Below are positions 10,966-23,319 of a stretch of 64,000 bases of DNA, piece after piece. The stretch is from contig CM070904.1 of NCBI GenBank assembly GCA_036417435.1, positions 65,564,908 through 65,628,907 on the forward strand. The letters are read 5' to 3'. The translations under genes were made by a program, and so were the position numbers. The notes under the pieces are model-generated. The model saw nothing but the letters and a program-made list of their open reading frames with translations. It was not told where the DNA came from and ran no database searches. Source of the DNA: Inia geoffrensis (taxonomy: Eukaryota; Chordata; Mammalia; Artiodactyla; Iniidae). Each line of letters starts with the position of its first letter. Positions within the stretch are counted from its first letter, which is position 1.

Positions 10966-12190
10966 GCAAGATCTTTTTTGACCCACCTCCTAGATTAATG
11001 GAGATAAAAACAAAAATAAACAAATGGGACCTAATGAAACTTCAAAGCTTTTGCACAGCAAAGGAAACCATAAACAAGACGAAAAGACAACCCTCAGAAT
11101 GGGAGAAAATATTTGCAAACAAAGCAACTGACAAAGGATTAATCTCCAAAATATACAAGCAGCTCATGCAGCTCAATATGAAAAACACAAACAACCCAAT
11201 CCCAAAATGGGCAGAAGACCTAAATAGACATTTCTCCAAAGAAGATATACATATTGCCAACAAACACATGAAAGGATTCTCAACATCACTAATCATTAGA
11301 GAAATGCAAATTAAAACTACAATGAGGTATCACCTCACACCAGTCAGAATGGCCATCATCAAGAAATCTATAAACAATAAATGCTGGAGAGGGTGTGGAG
11401 AAAAGGGAACCTGCCTGCACTGTTGGTGGGAATGTAAATTGATACAGCCACTATGGAGAGCAGTATGGAGATTCCTTAAAAAACTAAAAATAGAACTACC
11501 ATATGACCCAGCAATCCCACTACTGGGCATATACCCTGAGAAAACCATAATTCAAAAAGAGTCAAGTACCACAATGTTCACTGCAGCTCTCTTTACAATA
11601 GCCAGGACATGGAAGCAACCTAAGTATCCATCAACAGATGAATGGATAAAGAAGATGTGGCACATACATACAATGGAATATTACTCAGCCATAAAAAGAA
11701 ACAAAATTGAGGTATTTGTAGTGAGTTGGATGGACCTAGAGTCTGTCATACAGTGAAGTAAGTCAGAGAGAGAAACATGAATACCTTATGCTAACGCATT
11801 TTTTGGGAATCTAAAATAAAAAAAAAAAATGGTTCTGATGAACCTAGGGGCAGGACAGGAATAAAGATGCAGACACAGAGAATGGACTTGAGGACACGGG
11901 GAGGGGGAAGTGTAAGCTGTGACGAAGTGAGAGAGTAACATTGACATATATACACTACCAAATGTAAAACCGATAGCTAGTGGGAAGCAGCTGCATAGCA
12001 CAGCGAGATCAGCTCGGTGCTTTGTGACCACCTAGAGGGTTGGGATAGGGAGGGTGTGAGGGAGATGCAAGAGGGAGGAGATATGGGGATATATGTATGT
12101 GTATAGCTGATTCACTTTGTTATAAAGCAGAAACTAACACACCATTGTAAAGCAATTATACTCCAATAAAGATGTTAACAAAAAAAAAAG
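10966..12190 (+). pseudogene. L1 3' end, sense arm with ORF2 C-terminus
   Basis: From gcaagatcttttttgaccca the plus strand is L1 in sense orientation. The frame is open to 11756 and encodes the ORF2 C-terminal region: [20 protein letters not shown], the Cys-rich motif [18 protein letters not shown] (C-X3-C-X7-H-X4-C) and [12 protein letters not shown]. It ends earlier than the copy at 38.2 kb because a 2-base loss at about 11751 brings a TGA into frame. A 3'UTR and the end signal ccaataaagatgttaac plus a poly(A) tail follow at 12165-12190. The arm lacks everything upstream of the C-terminal third of ORF2, so it is not functional. The 5' neighbours (10764-10965) are antisense 3'UTR, so the open frame's first 60-odd codons are spurious. 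Confidence 0.85.
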
Positions 12191-12724
12191 ATCTTGCTGT
12201 GATTTATGTCATAGAGTGTTCTGCCTGTGTTTTCCTCTAAGAGTTTTATAGTGTCTGGCCTTACATTTAGGTGTTTAATCCATTTTGAGTTTATTTTTGT
12301 GTATGGTGTTAGGAAGTGTTCTAACTTCATTGTTTTGCATATAGCTGTCCAGTTTTCCCAGCACCACTTATTGAAGAGGCTCTCTTTTCTCCACTGTATA
12401 TTCTTGCCTCCTTTCTCAAAGATAAGGTGACCATATGTGCGTGGGTTTATCTCTGGGCTTTCTATCCTGAAGAAATCTGGGCTTTCTATGAAGCAGAAAT
12501 ATTGATCTATATTTCTGCTTCTGTGCCAGTACCATACTGTCTTGATTACTGCTTTTTAGTATAGTCTGATATCAGGGAGCCTGACACCTCCAGCTCTGTT
12601 TTTCTTTCTCAATATTGCTTTGGCTACTCGGGGTATTTTGTGTTTCCATACAAATTGTAAAATTTCTTGTTCTAGTTCTGTGAAAAATGCCATTGGTAAT
12701 TTGATAGGGATTACATTGAATCTG
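12191..12724 (-). pseudogene. L1 ORF2 middle region, antisense arm
   Basis: Directly after the poly(A) tail, the plus strand becomes reversed L1 again: gatcttgctgtgatttatgt, cacttattgaagaggctctc and tagtatagtctgatatcagg. It can be followed base for base against the antisense L1 at 39046-39560, to a sharp end at about 12724 after ttgatagggattacattgaa. No open frame of note survives. The first base pairs of this arm and of the sense arm come from the same point of the L1 sequence. Confidence 0.85.
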
Positions 12725-12740
12725 AGTACTTTTTTTTATT

Positions 12741-14040
12741 ATTCCTTTTTTTAATCTCTAGTATTGGCTTGTTAGTTCTTCTACTTGGATTTTTTAGTTT
12801 CTCTGGAGTTTAACTTATCACAATCTGCATTCAAATAATATTATACTACTTCACATATAGTGGATGAAGCTCATAATACTATTGTTCAGTTTCTGCATCC
12901 CCTCTTTTGTTCTATTGTCCTTCATTTTATTTCTTCAAACATTATAAACTCCAAGATACATTGTTATTATCATTGCTTTAGGCATCAGATATGTTTTGAA
13001 GAAATTAAAACTTGAGAAAAATTCTTCTATATGTACCCATATGTTTGTCACTTCCAAATTTTTGCCTAGTATCATTCATTATATTTCTGCCTGAAGCATT
13101 CTTTTTTTTTTTTTTTTTATCATTTCTGGTAAGGCAGTTCTGCTGGCAGTGAATCTCTCAGCTTCTGTTTGCCTAGAAAAAAATCATAATTTTTCCTTCA
13201 TTTTTGAGAGTTGTTTTCATTGGGCATAGAATTCTAAGTTGGCAGTTTTTTCTCCTTCCAAAACTTTAATATCATTCTATCATTCAGTGTATCTAGAATT
13301 TTATATCATTCTGTTATCTTCTTGCCTGTATATTTCCATTAAGAAGTATGCTGTCATTCTTATTTTTATTTTTTATGTAACATGCATTTTCCTCTGGCTG
13401 CTTTTAAGATTTTCCCTTTATGACCAGTTTTCATAAATTTCATTCTAATGTGCATTGCTGTGTGTGTGTGTGTGTGTGTGTGTGTGTCTGTGTCTATCTA
13501 CCTATTATCCATCTATCTAATCTATCATCTGTAATCTGCTTACTTATTTTGCTTGGGGTTGATTGAGAAAATTAGATCTGTCAGCTTTTAGTAGTCAACA
13601 AATTTGAAAAAAGTTTTACCTGTTTTATCTTCAGTTGTTTTTGAGCTCCACCCCTGTCCCCCCACTTTTTTTGTACTCCAGTTACACATATCACACAGCT
13701 TACTTATGCTCTATTTAGTTTTTTATAATGCTTCCTCTTTGTCCTCCTCTTTGGATAGTTGTTTCTGTGTCTTCAAGTTCACTGACCTCTTCTTCTGCAG
13801 TGTGAAATGTACTCTTAATCCCATCCATTGTATTTTTTGATTCAGATATTGAGTTTTTACATTTAGAGGTTCCATATATCTTTCATTCCTCTTCTCAGTG
13901 TTTTTTAATGTTGTTCTTCACATCCTTGAAAATATTTACAAGGTTTATAGGAGCTTTTTGTAGGATGTGGTCTAGTAATTCTATCATTTTTGTTATTTGG
14001 GGTCTTTTTTTTTTATTTTTTCTCCTTGTCATATTTTATA
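12741..14040 (-). repeat. old L1 fragment, antisense (ORF1 and flanks)
   Basis: The plus-strand text ggtaaggcagttctgctggc, gtgaatctctcagcttctgt, tgctttaagattttcccttt-like text and ctgcagtgtgaaatgtactc follow the same order as the reversed ORF1 of the L1 at 42.1-43.0 kb, but are much more diverged. With the piece at 10380-10608 it makes one old antisense L1 into which the younger composite L1 was inserted. A TG microsatellite interrupts it. Confidence 0.6.
13459..13530. repeat. (TG)n microsatellite with TATC-type tail
   Basis: About fourteen TG units from 13459 to 13487 are followed by TCTATCTACC and related tetranucleotide words to about 13530. It is a likely polymorphic short tandem repeat. 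Confidence 0.9.
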
Positions 14041-14232
14041 AACTATAAAATTTTATAAAACCATATATATATGGCTTTCTAGTCATTTATAATGGGATGG
14101 AGAAAGTGGAAATGTATGCCTATTATCTGTGTTTATTACAACTTCTGTTGTAGTAGCCAGCTACTTGTGACACTTTTGCTGTGTGTTCTAATCATATTCC
14201 TGATGTGTTATGTGGTTCTACCAAGTCTCTTT

Positions 14233-14332
14233 GTTTGTTTATTTTTTCTTAGTTCCCCAACCAGGGGTCAAACCCACGCCCCCTGCAGTGGAAGCACGGA
14301 ATCCTAACCACTGGACTGCCAAGGAATTCCCT
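14233..14332 (-). repeat. short CHR-family SINE, antisense
   Basis: The plus strand carries ccaaccaggggtcaaaccca, ggaatcctaaccactggact and gccaaggaattccct, which reversed give the tRNA-like head ggaattccctggcagtccag. The words accaagtctcttt at 14220-14232 and acccaatctcttt at 14333-14345 are probably the decayed target duplication (11 of 13 match). It lacks the long body of the CHR-1 type. Confidence 0.75.
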
Positions 14333-14345
14333 ACCCAATCTCTTT

Positions 14346-14880
14346 CATAAAATGTTTGCCCTTTGTTTTTTCATGGCATGCTCTGACCACTACAAGTAAT
14401 TCCCTTCATTCTAAGATGGCATCTTTACTTTGGAGCAAACTGGTAAGAGGTGCCATTAGAGTGGAAAACAAACAAAATTGAAGTCCATGGACTTCTGTTC
14501 AATGAGACATGGTGATGAGACATATGTATATTGTCCCACCCTACTTCCTGCAAGACACATATACACAGGCTCCTCACACACACACATACTTGTACATACA
14601 CGTGCCACATAGCTGTAGGTCCACAGCTGCAAATGCAGCTTCCAGAAAATTTGTCTCCTTCTTTCCCACATGGGCCCTTTCCTCTAAAATTTATCCCCTT
14701 GAACTCTCATCTGGTCAGAGGAAAAGATCTCTTTCAGCCTAGTATAAAACCTTTAAAATGTTATATCTTTACAAGTATCACAGTCCTTGTTTCTCCCAGC
14801 AGTAGCCTGAACCTCTACCCTGCCTCCTGACAGGAAAACACATGTGAAGTAATATGCAGAATTTGCCGGAATCTCCTTTA
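14346..14880. other. unassigned sequence
   Basis: No repeat family was recognised apart from a short CA run at 14577-14587. Overlapping open frames of 60-100 codons on both strands have no recognisable homology. Confidence 0.45.
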
Positions 14881-14890
14881 GTAACTTACA

Positions 14891-15238
14891 TTTTTAAAAA
14901 TTTATTTATTTATTTATTTATTTATTTATGGCTGTATTGGGTCTTTGTAGCTGTACATGGGCTTTCTCTAGTTGAGGCGAGTGGGGGCTATGGTTCGTTG
15001 TGGTGCACAGGCTTCTCATTGCAGCAGCTTCTCTTGCTGCAGAGCACAGGCTCTAGGTGCACGGGCTTCAGTAGTTGTGGCACACGTGCTTCAGTAGTTG
15101 TGGTACGCAGGCTCAGTAGTTGTGGCACACGGGCTTAGTTCCTCTGCAGCACGTGGGCTCTTCCCAGATCAGGGCTAAGACCTGTGTCCCCTGCATTGGC
15201 AGGTGGATTTTTAACCACTGTGCCACCAGGGAAGTCCT
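14891..15238 (-). repeat. long CHR-family SINE (CHR-2-like), antisense
   Basis: The plus strand begins with a TTTA repeat, the reversed A-rich tail, and ends with taaccactgtgccaccaggg and aagtcct, the reversed tRNA head. The middle contains several near-repeats of 'ttcagtagttgtggcacac' at 15067-15130, a typical internal repetition of this longer SINE type. The words gtaacttaca at 14881-14890 and gtaacttgca at 15239-15248 are the target duplication with one mismatch. The subfamily name is from memory. Confidence 0.85.
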
Positions 15239-15248
15239 GTAACTTGCA

Positions 15249-16284
15249 GTTAAAGTGCATAATTCTCTTGTGGAACTGACTTTGTTTCTTCTTGTAGTAT
15301 ATCCCTGCAGTTTGGTACAACAGTATTTTTTCTGCCAAAATTTTATGTATTCTTTCAGATGGGTTGCCCCTCTTATTTCTGGGTAAAAATTAACTAAAAT
15401 TTTTGTTTTTATAGATAACAAACTTTTTCACTTTCTAGAATAAATGTTATAGAGTTATATTCCAAGATATTGAAATGACTTGCAGATAAGCTTGTTAAAT
15501 ACATACTGCTTAATGTTGATACAAATTAAAAGATGCCAGAAAACTACATAAGAGAAAATACTATTTAGAAAAATCTTGACAAAATGTTAGGTAAAGAAAA
15601 AAAGCACACTGACATTCCTGAGAAAACTCCTACTTCAGCTGATCAAATATATGTTTTGTAAATTCTTAGACAGAAGTACTTATCTGTAAGAAGTAGTAAT
15701 CAAGAAGACAGAGTGGTTTTAAGAATGAAATTCAAGCTATGTCAAATCAGTTTTCTTTCAAAAAGTTTATTAAACCTGTAAGTCAAAGAAGTATTATAAA
15801 TGTCATATACCTAGATTTAAATTAGCAGGTGACAAAGTCCTATGATATTCCTGTGGAAAATAGGATTTTAAAATAACATATGAAGACTTACAATGGTTTA
15901 AATGACTGCATTCAAAATTTAATGATTAGTGAGGGGGTGTCAACATGGAGTAAGGTTGAAAATGGTATTCTATAACTTTCTGTACTGGGCTTTGATTTAC
16001 CAGTGAATGAGATATGAACATAATTTGCATACTTGCTAAATTTCTAGGCAAAAAATTTGAAGGTGACGGTAAGTATTTTTTCATATCAAAATTATGGTCT
16101 GTGAAGATCTTGGAAAGCTAGAACAACTGACTGCAAAATATAACACTTAGCACTGGAAGTGGAAGATATGGCCACATAACAACATATCTAGTCAAAAATC
16201 TTTTGACTTTGGGGTTTTAGGTGACTCTTAGTTCAAGATTACACAATAGTATATTGATGGTCCAAAAAAACCACACTGTATTCA
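15249..16284. other. AT-rich unassigned sequence
   Basis: No recognisable repeat, RNA gene or exon. Confidence 0.5.
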
Positions 16285-16612
16285 TAGTCTGCTTTGATAG
16301 ATTTATTGCACTAACAATGTGCAGTCTCTAAGAGTGCCCGAGATGATTTTCCTGCTCTGTTTTATTAAGGCATTCCTTGGTTTGGGGCTTCATGACTCCA
16401 GTCTTTGCCTTTGTCTTCACATGGCCTTCTTCCATCTGTATCTTCTCCTTTTCTGTCTTATAAAATTATTGGATTTAGAACTCATCCTAATCTCACCTTG
16501 AGATCCTTACCTTAATTACGTCTTCAAAGACCCTTATGCCAAATAAGTTTACGTTCTGAGGTTCAGAATGAACTTATCTTTTGGAGGCCACAGTTAAACC
16601 CACTATAGCAGG
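16285..16612 (-). repeat. MLT1-type MaLR LTR, minus strand (degraded)
   Basis: Recognisable reversed LTR words are tgtcttcacatggccttctt, aattacgtcttcaaagaccc, ttatgccaaataagtttacg, tctgaggttcag and the terminal ttaaacccactatagca. The 5' part of the reversed copy is strongly eroded. Confidence 0.6.
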
Positions 16613-16762
16613 TATAACTTTCCTGTTGTGTTCACTGCTGTATTCCCAGCACTTGGACCAGAGCCTAGAGTATAATAAGTGCTCAGTAAAATTCATGTTG
16701 TTAAATGAATGCATTGAGGACCTACAACATGCCAGACACTGGATTGTAAAGAAAATGCTGTG
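16613..16762. repeat. two L2 3' ends joined tail to tail
   Basis: From 16624 the plus strand reads as the sense L2 3' end: ttcactgctgtattcccagc, gagcctagagtataataagt and gctcagtaaaattcatgttg. At about 16712 it turns over: gcattgaggacctacaacat and gccagacactgg are the reversed L2 3' end. The two arms may be separate insertions or an inverted duplication. Confidence 0.6.
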
Positions 16763-16909
16763 TATGTAGTTGGTGATGCACAACTAATACATACATGAAT
16801 GGGTTAGAGAGTCACCTGGGATCACTGTTCATTTGTTTTATCTTGCCACGTAAGTATCCTGTGTCTCCTTCCCTGCTTGGTAATATATCCTTTTAGAAGG
16901 AGCATTCTT

Positions 16910-16933
16910 GCCAAAAAAAAAAAAAAAAAAAAG
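16910..16933. repeat. poly(A) run
   Basis: An uninterrupted run of A follows cattcttgcca. No retroelement body was recognised upstream, so its origin is unclear. Confidence 0.8.
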
Positions 16934-17192
16934 ATGGCCTCTTTATGCCCAAGACAGCTATTCTTTGCTCAAGAGTATATGAATGTATGAGAGAAATATG
17001 TAAGTAAAATTCTATATGTAAACTCTGATATCAAGGTTTAGTGACAAAATTTGTCATTAAGATAACCATAAGGTATTATACTTACTCAAACAGCACATTG
17101 TATTCATGTTTCTTACTATGTATGCTAAAACATAAAGATTTGAATTTAGAAAATAAAAAATAAGAAAAAAGAGCATTTAAAGCTCATTACCA

Positions 17193-17305
17193 GGAATTCC
17201 CTGGTGGTCCAGTGGTTAGGACTCCGTGCTTTCACGGCCAGGGCTCAGGTTCAATCTCTGGTTGGGGAACTAAGATCCCGCATGCCACGCAGCGTAGCCC
17301 AAAAA
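17193..17305 (+). repeat. short CHR-family SINE
   Basis: The copy starts ggaattccctggtggtccag, has the tRNA-like box-B word gttcaatctctgg, contains ggggaactaagatcccgcat, and ends in a short A run. It is flanked by agctcattacca at 17181-17192 and agcttattacca at 17306-17317, a 12-bp target duplication with one difference. Confidence 0.88.
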
Positions 17306-17317
17306 AGCTTATTACCA

Positions 17318-20300
17318 ATAACTTATCCTTTTTCCATGTTGGATAGCAATGTCAGAGGTCCTAGTTTGTCTATTTTAAGTTCACATGAAAAAAACCAGTC
17401 CCCAAATTGCTTATTTCCTCTGTAATCTCTAAAATCAGGAAAACTATCCCGGCTTTCCACAACTTCTTTTTTCTTATGTTGTATTCATTTACCATTTATT
17501 TATTTAATTGGACAACAAATTTAGAGTCTGAATATATGGCTAGGACAAAAATTCACTAATGAAGTTTCAGAACAAAATTTCACTAGAAAACAAAGAGGTA
17601 GGAAATATTTAGCATTTGAAGCCTGCTGCCTGATGTTCTTTATCCACTTTTTAATTTATTTTTTGCCTTAAATATGCAATTAAATACTACTTTACTTAAC
17701 CTTTGTATACATTATAAATACTATAAAATTGATGTGTGAAAAATACACACCTTATATTCCTTTTCCCTACACCACCAGCAACCACTCCCATTCACATACT
17801 CACACTAGAAGAGGAGAACCTTGAAATCATACAGAATATTTTTAGATGAGAAACTTAGGTCCAGAAAAGTTAACTCTTTTGCCAATGACAACACATATTC
17901 ACACACACACTCTGAAACATACACCTCAAGTTACTCATTTAACAGCAGGAAAAAAGTGCATCTTTATATAGAAGTAAAATTATGTCATAAATGCCTACCC
18001 AGTTCTATAACGTAGAACATCACAAATGAAAGAGCTTCTTCATATACCAACACTCAGTGTTCAAAAAGAAGACTACGACTAAGAAGGGGATGCCAAAAAA
18101 TGTGAAGAAAAAGAGAAACTTATTATGGACTGACTGATTGGTTACTAGGGTCACAGGCCTGATTTTTAGCAAAGTCTTATAGTTCCAAGAATGGCATCCA
18201 GATGCTTTCTTAGGTATGGGTGTCATTATTTTTAGCAAAAGAAACCTTTCACCCTTAGTCACGTCAAAGCACAAAGAATTCCATAAATCAGTGCCAGGCT
18301 TGTTTTTATTCCTAAATACTTGACCACATATATATTTATGTCATGTAAATCTTATTGCCTTGTTTTCAATAAGATTTAGAAGATGAAAATGTACTTTTAA
18401 AATGCAAATGTATTTTTTTAACATTCTTTTCTTCTTTTCTGTACATCTTCAAATTCCTTTTAGTTTGGCCAGTGGAATTGGAATGGTCAGTTTAATTTTT
18501 ATTGCTAGTCAGTTTTACCTCTTAGATTTCAGGGAACAAAACTAAGCTACAACATTTCTACTGAAAACACTGTAAGAAATTCTTAAAACCAGACTCTGAG
18601 CAAGCACATACAAAGAAACATTTTTTTATTACAAGCTTTATAAATTGAAAAAAGACTGCTTTTGCCTTAATGCTGAAAGCATGCCCTTTTTTGTCATTGA
18701 GAAATACAGAAATATTTGAAATTCCCCAGTAATCTTGGGCTCACAAATGGAAACATTTGGCTGTATTTGGTTCACAAGTGCACAGGGGCCTGTCTGCTTT
18801 TGGTTCTGTGTAATTAGAATGTACAGATTTGACCTCAAATGTGCTATATTGTAGTTACAACGTAAAGAAGTCAGAACAAATGTGCAAAAGGTTGGATGCA
18901 ATTTAAACCATAATGTTCTAGAAGTGAAGAGAGGAAGAATGAATAAGCTAAGTGAAATCCCTTGTGTCTATACAACAGATCAACACAGCAAAAAACACAG
19001 GACTTGGCAATTATTTTACCCTGACCAATATAGAAAGTCTGGCTATGGAAATCAGATCCCAAACTTCACACTAATGGTAATTGTTTACTCTGTTCCCAGA
19101 TCAAATTAGCTGGATGACATCCAAATTTACATTTGACTATGTCCTGTCTATTCACACAAACGCACTATTCAGATTAAATTGACTGGCAATGACTAAATTG
19201 GTCAATAGAACTGACTGAACTGACCAGACCATTGAGATACATATTAGGAGAATTTAAAGAACAAACATACAAGCATATTAGGAAAACTTTCTAAATAACT
19301 AGATCATGTTCCAATTTATCAATAACCTCAAAGTTCTTTGTTACATATACAAATTATAGCTTTTTGTTTAAGGCTCTAAGGTTACAGGACCCAGCCTAAA
19401 ATTCTATTTAGAAATAGATGAGGTAATGATAAAGAAAGGAAAGGTAGAAAGGAATATTTTTAGTTTAAAAATATTTCTGACCTATTAAATAGTTTAATAT
19501 CTCATATTGCAGTAAATGCCACCAATGGCTGAGACTGTTCTCCAAGTCAAGTTTCTTAAAGGCCTCTTTTACTAAAGGTTTGCGAGTTTAGCTCTGGAAT
19601 TGGGAGGACAATGAAGTAAAAATGTTTTCTGGTGATATTTCAGAAGATGATACAAGAAAAATATGGGAACTGATATTAACACTGAGAATTATGACTTCCA
19701 CTAAGTACCACATGATAGAATATTTATTTTCCTAGGATAACCACATTTGTTCCTTTGAAAACTCTCATTTCATAATACAAAGTAAGAGTCTTGATTATAT
19801 ATCAATGTTTTACTCCTGCCCTTATATATCACATGTTTATGGCATCTATTGTTGGGTGTGCTACAGTACTTTCTGACTGCCTGTCATAATGGTGAGAATG
19901 TCATTCTTACGGAAGCCACATCGAGGTTGTTGATCCCTTGCTTAATGCAGATGAGCTATACACTGACTGGAAGACATCTTAAAATCTTCAATATTAGGCG
20001 TTTGCAGGCTGAGCAATATAAAGAAAAAGCAAACGAAGTGGATTTTTAATTTTAACTTTAAAACTTAAATACACTAGGCCAGTCATCTTTAGATAACTAT
20101 GTGTAAGTGGGCATAGAAAGGATTTCAAAAGGGAAAATAGTTGAAAAGTAAATCAATGTGAAATTGCAAACATAGGGGAAGAAATTATTATGGAAAATCA
20201 GGGCAACCATGGGAAGCCATGTAGGCACAACACAAGGAGGAATTATGTCTGATAAAGTATCAGAAGCCAGATTAAGGCTTAAGTACAAGTTTAGACACTA

Positions 20301-21225
20301 TTAACTCAACTGGGACCCTACCCTCTTTCTGACTTTTCCTTCTCATTTATTGTCTATTTTAAAGAATTTCTTCTTGGAGCTGAGCTGAGCTGAGCCTATA
20401 TTATCATCCACAACAAATATGGTTATGGCACTGTTTCAGGGTCCAGTGATAATATCTAAGGGTTATGAAATAGGAAAATGTCTCAAATTCTTGAAGCTAT
20501 CATTCTTGCTGGGGACATTTACCTCAAATCCTGCCTAAGATATATCAAAAAATAATTTCATTGATAGGAAGCATGAAATTGCATCTGTGTTGGCTACACC
20601 AGGTTGATCTTCTCAAGGTATTATGGGTCCAGAGGCATCTAAACAATTTAAACATTAAGGTAGAATCACTTCAAATAGAGGGGAAAAGCCAGAAAAATTA
20701 GTTTAAAAAATTTAACACTTGATTGGGGGTAATCTAATTGTTCTATATTCTTTTTGCTCTATTATTAAGATGGTTTTGAAAACAAAGTCTACTGGTTTTG
20801 ATGTGATTACAAAAAACAATTAACACTCATTGTATAACATAACAATGAAAATAGGGAAAGTCACAAAGAAAAAAACTAAAAATATTAAAATCTGAAACTT
20901 TAATATCTAGAGAAAAACACTCTTAATATTTTCTTGTTTAGCCTTATCTTAAATATAATGTATTTATATACTTTAAAAATTATTTGGGAAGTTATACACA
21001 TACTTTTTCACCTAATATTCAATGAACAGTTTTCCATGTCTTTAAATAAATACTTGTAAAATATGATTTTTAATTACCACATATATTTACTCCTGTGAAC
21101 ATAACATTATTTAGCCAATCCATTATTGATGGAAGTTTTGGTTGTTCCATTATTTATTTTTTGCAGTTATAAATAACACTCTTCTTTAAAAGTATTTCTG
21201 TTCACGTTAGAGAGTTAAAAGTGTA
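17318..21225. other. AT-rich, mostly unassigned sequence
   Basis: Nearly 4 kb without a repeat family I can name. The open frames on either strand are 60-90 codons and none looks like a conserved protein. It is typical of an intron or intergenic spacer. Diverged repeats that I cannot recognise by eye may be present. Confidence 0.45.
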
Positions 21226-22060
<835 letters not shown>

Positions 22061-22590
22061 CTGCTGAGAGTTTAGCTAAGCTACTCCTTGGTGTTGCTGC
22101 CTTGCCATCCATTTTGTTTGGCCAAGCAGCCTGCAGGGACCTGAAATTGACACTAGTCCCTCATGCAAGCATGTGCCCTAGATAGCTGACTGCAGAGTCA
22201 CAAGCAAATGTAAGTCACTGATACGACTTTCCCAACAGCCCTTGTGATCAACAGTTTCCCCTTCCTCCCAGGGCCTTCCCTTTGTGTGCCCTTTAGATAA
22301 GACCATCATGGGGGCTTATCAAAACTCACTCTTTTTGTTTGAATTGACCAATCTGGTCTTAGCCCAGGAACAACAAAACACTCCACCCATGGACCCTAAT
22401 AAAAGTATGTACCCCAAATTGTGTGTGTGTCTCTCTCTGGCTGCATCCTACCTTCACTTCCCCATGTGGCCCCTCAAGGTGTTTCCTCCAAGAACCGGGA
22501 GTAATAAACTTTTGTAACTCGGTTTCTCTCCTGGTCTCTTGTTAAATTGTGACTCGCCAGATGGCACCCTGTGCTCCACTTAACAAGTGT
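22061..22590 (+). repeat. probable ERV-type LTR (solo)
   Basis: The layout looks like a retroviral LTR. A promoter-like AATAAAAG at about 22399 is followed by a CT-rich stretch, an AATAAA at 22503 in the end part (gggagtaataaacttttgta), and a terminal region with ggtttctctcctggtctctt and gactcgccagatggcaccct. No gag, pol or env sequence is next to it, and no second LTR is visible. The exact edges and the target duplication could not be fixed. The family is unknown to me. Confidence 0.45.
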
Positions 22591-22609
22591 TAACAAAGTA
22601 ATAACAATT

Positions 22610-23319
22610 TCTTTGCCTATTTTTCTGATGGGATTTTTGTTTTTTCCTTCTTTATCTGTCTGAAATTTGTCTTACGATTGAAAAACTATTTTTCCATTAT
22701 TTTTATGTTTCTTTTACTTCTGTTTATGCCATTTTTTGATGTTTGCAAGTTTGTGTGTCTATGTGTTTATGTAGTCAAAGCTATTGATTTTTTCCTTTAT
22801 TTCTTCCCCATTTAAAAAGGGGAAGAAATAAAGGAAAAAGATAACTATTCATTTATATTTTACTTTCAGACCTAATGGTTTAATTTTTTTCTTGTTGTTT
22901 AAGGCGATTACCCATCCTGAATTTATTTTGATGTGTGGTGGGAAGTACAGATCTAACTTTAGTCCCAACATTTTTTTCCAAATAATTAACCTGTTCTCCC
23001 AGTGTAATCTGCTGAATAATCAGCTCTTTCCCTTCAGATCTTCAATGTCACTTCTTATTATATATTATAGTACTAGATACATATATATATATATATTTTT
23101 TTTAAATTATCTTCCAAGATACATCTATTCTTCTACTACTACATTGCCTTAATTATTATGGTGCCGTATGGACACCCTATCTGGGAATGAAAGTCCTCTC
23201 CTTTTATTATTCTTATAAAACTTCAAAGTTAGTTTTATCTGAATTTTCAGTTATACTTTAGAATCACTCTGTCAAATTAAAAGAGTGTTGAGTTGTATAG
23301 AATAGCTAAATCAGTATAT
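22610..23319 (-). repeat. decayed L1, antisense (ORF2 C-terminal half)
   Basis: The plus-strand phrases ggcgattacccatcctgaat, atttattttgatgtgtggtg and agttagttttatctgaattt correspond to the reversed ORF2 of old L1s. The matching 5' part continues at 23895, on the other side of an LTR. It contains a perfect hairpin at 22789-22839 and a short TA run at 23082-23095. Confidence 0.5.
22789..22839. repeat. perfect 21-bp inverted repeat (hairpin)
   Basis: The left arm, 22789-22809, begins tttttcctttatttcttccc. The right arm, 22819-22839, begins ggggaagaaataaaggaaaa. They are exact reverse complements over 21 bases, separated by the 9-base loop atttaaaaa. The surrounding sequence is old L1, in which no such palindrome is expected. 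Confidence 0.95.

Noticed and set aside
10764..11756. A 330-codon open frame that looks like a gene
   Set aside because: The first part is reversed L1 3'UTR and the rest is the C-terminus of L1 ORF2 ending at a frameshifted stop; it is a repeat product, not a host gene.
19849..20049. 66-codon plus-strand frame with a plausible amino-acid mix
   Set aside because: No splice signals, recognisable motif or homology; a frame of this size is expected by chance in 64 kb.
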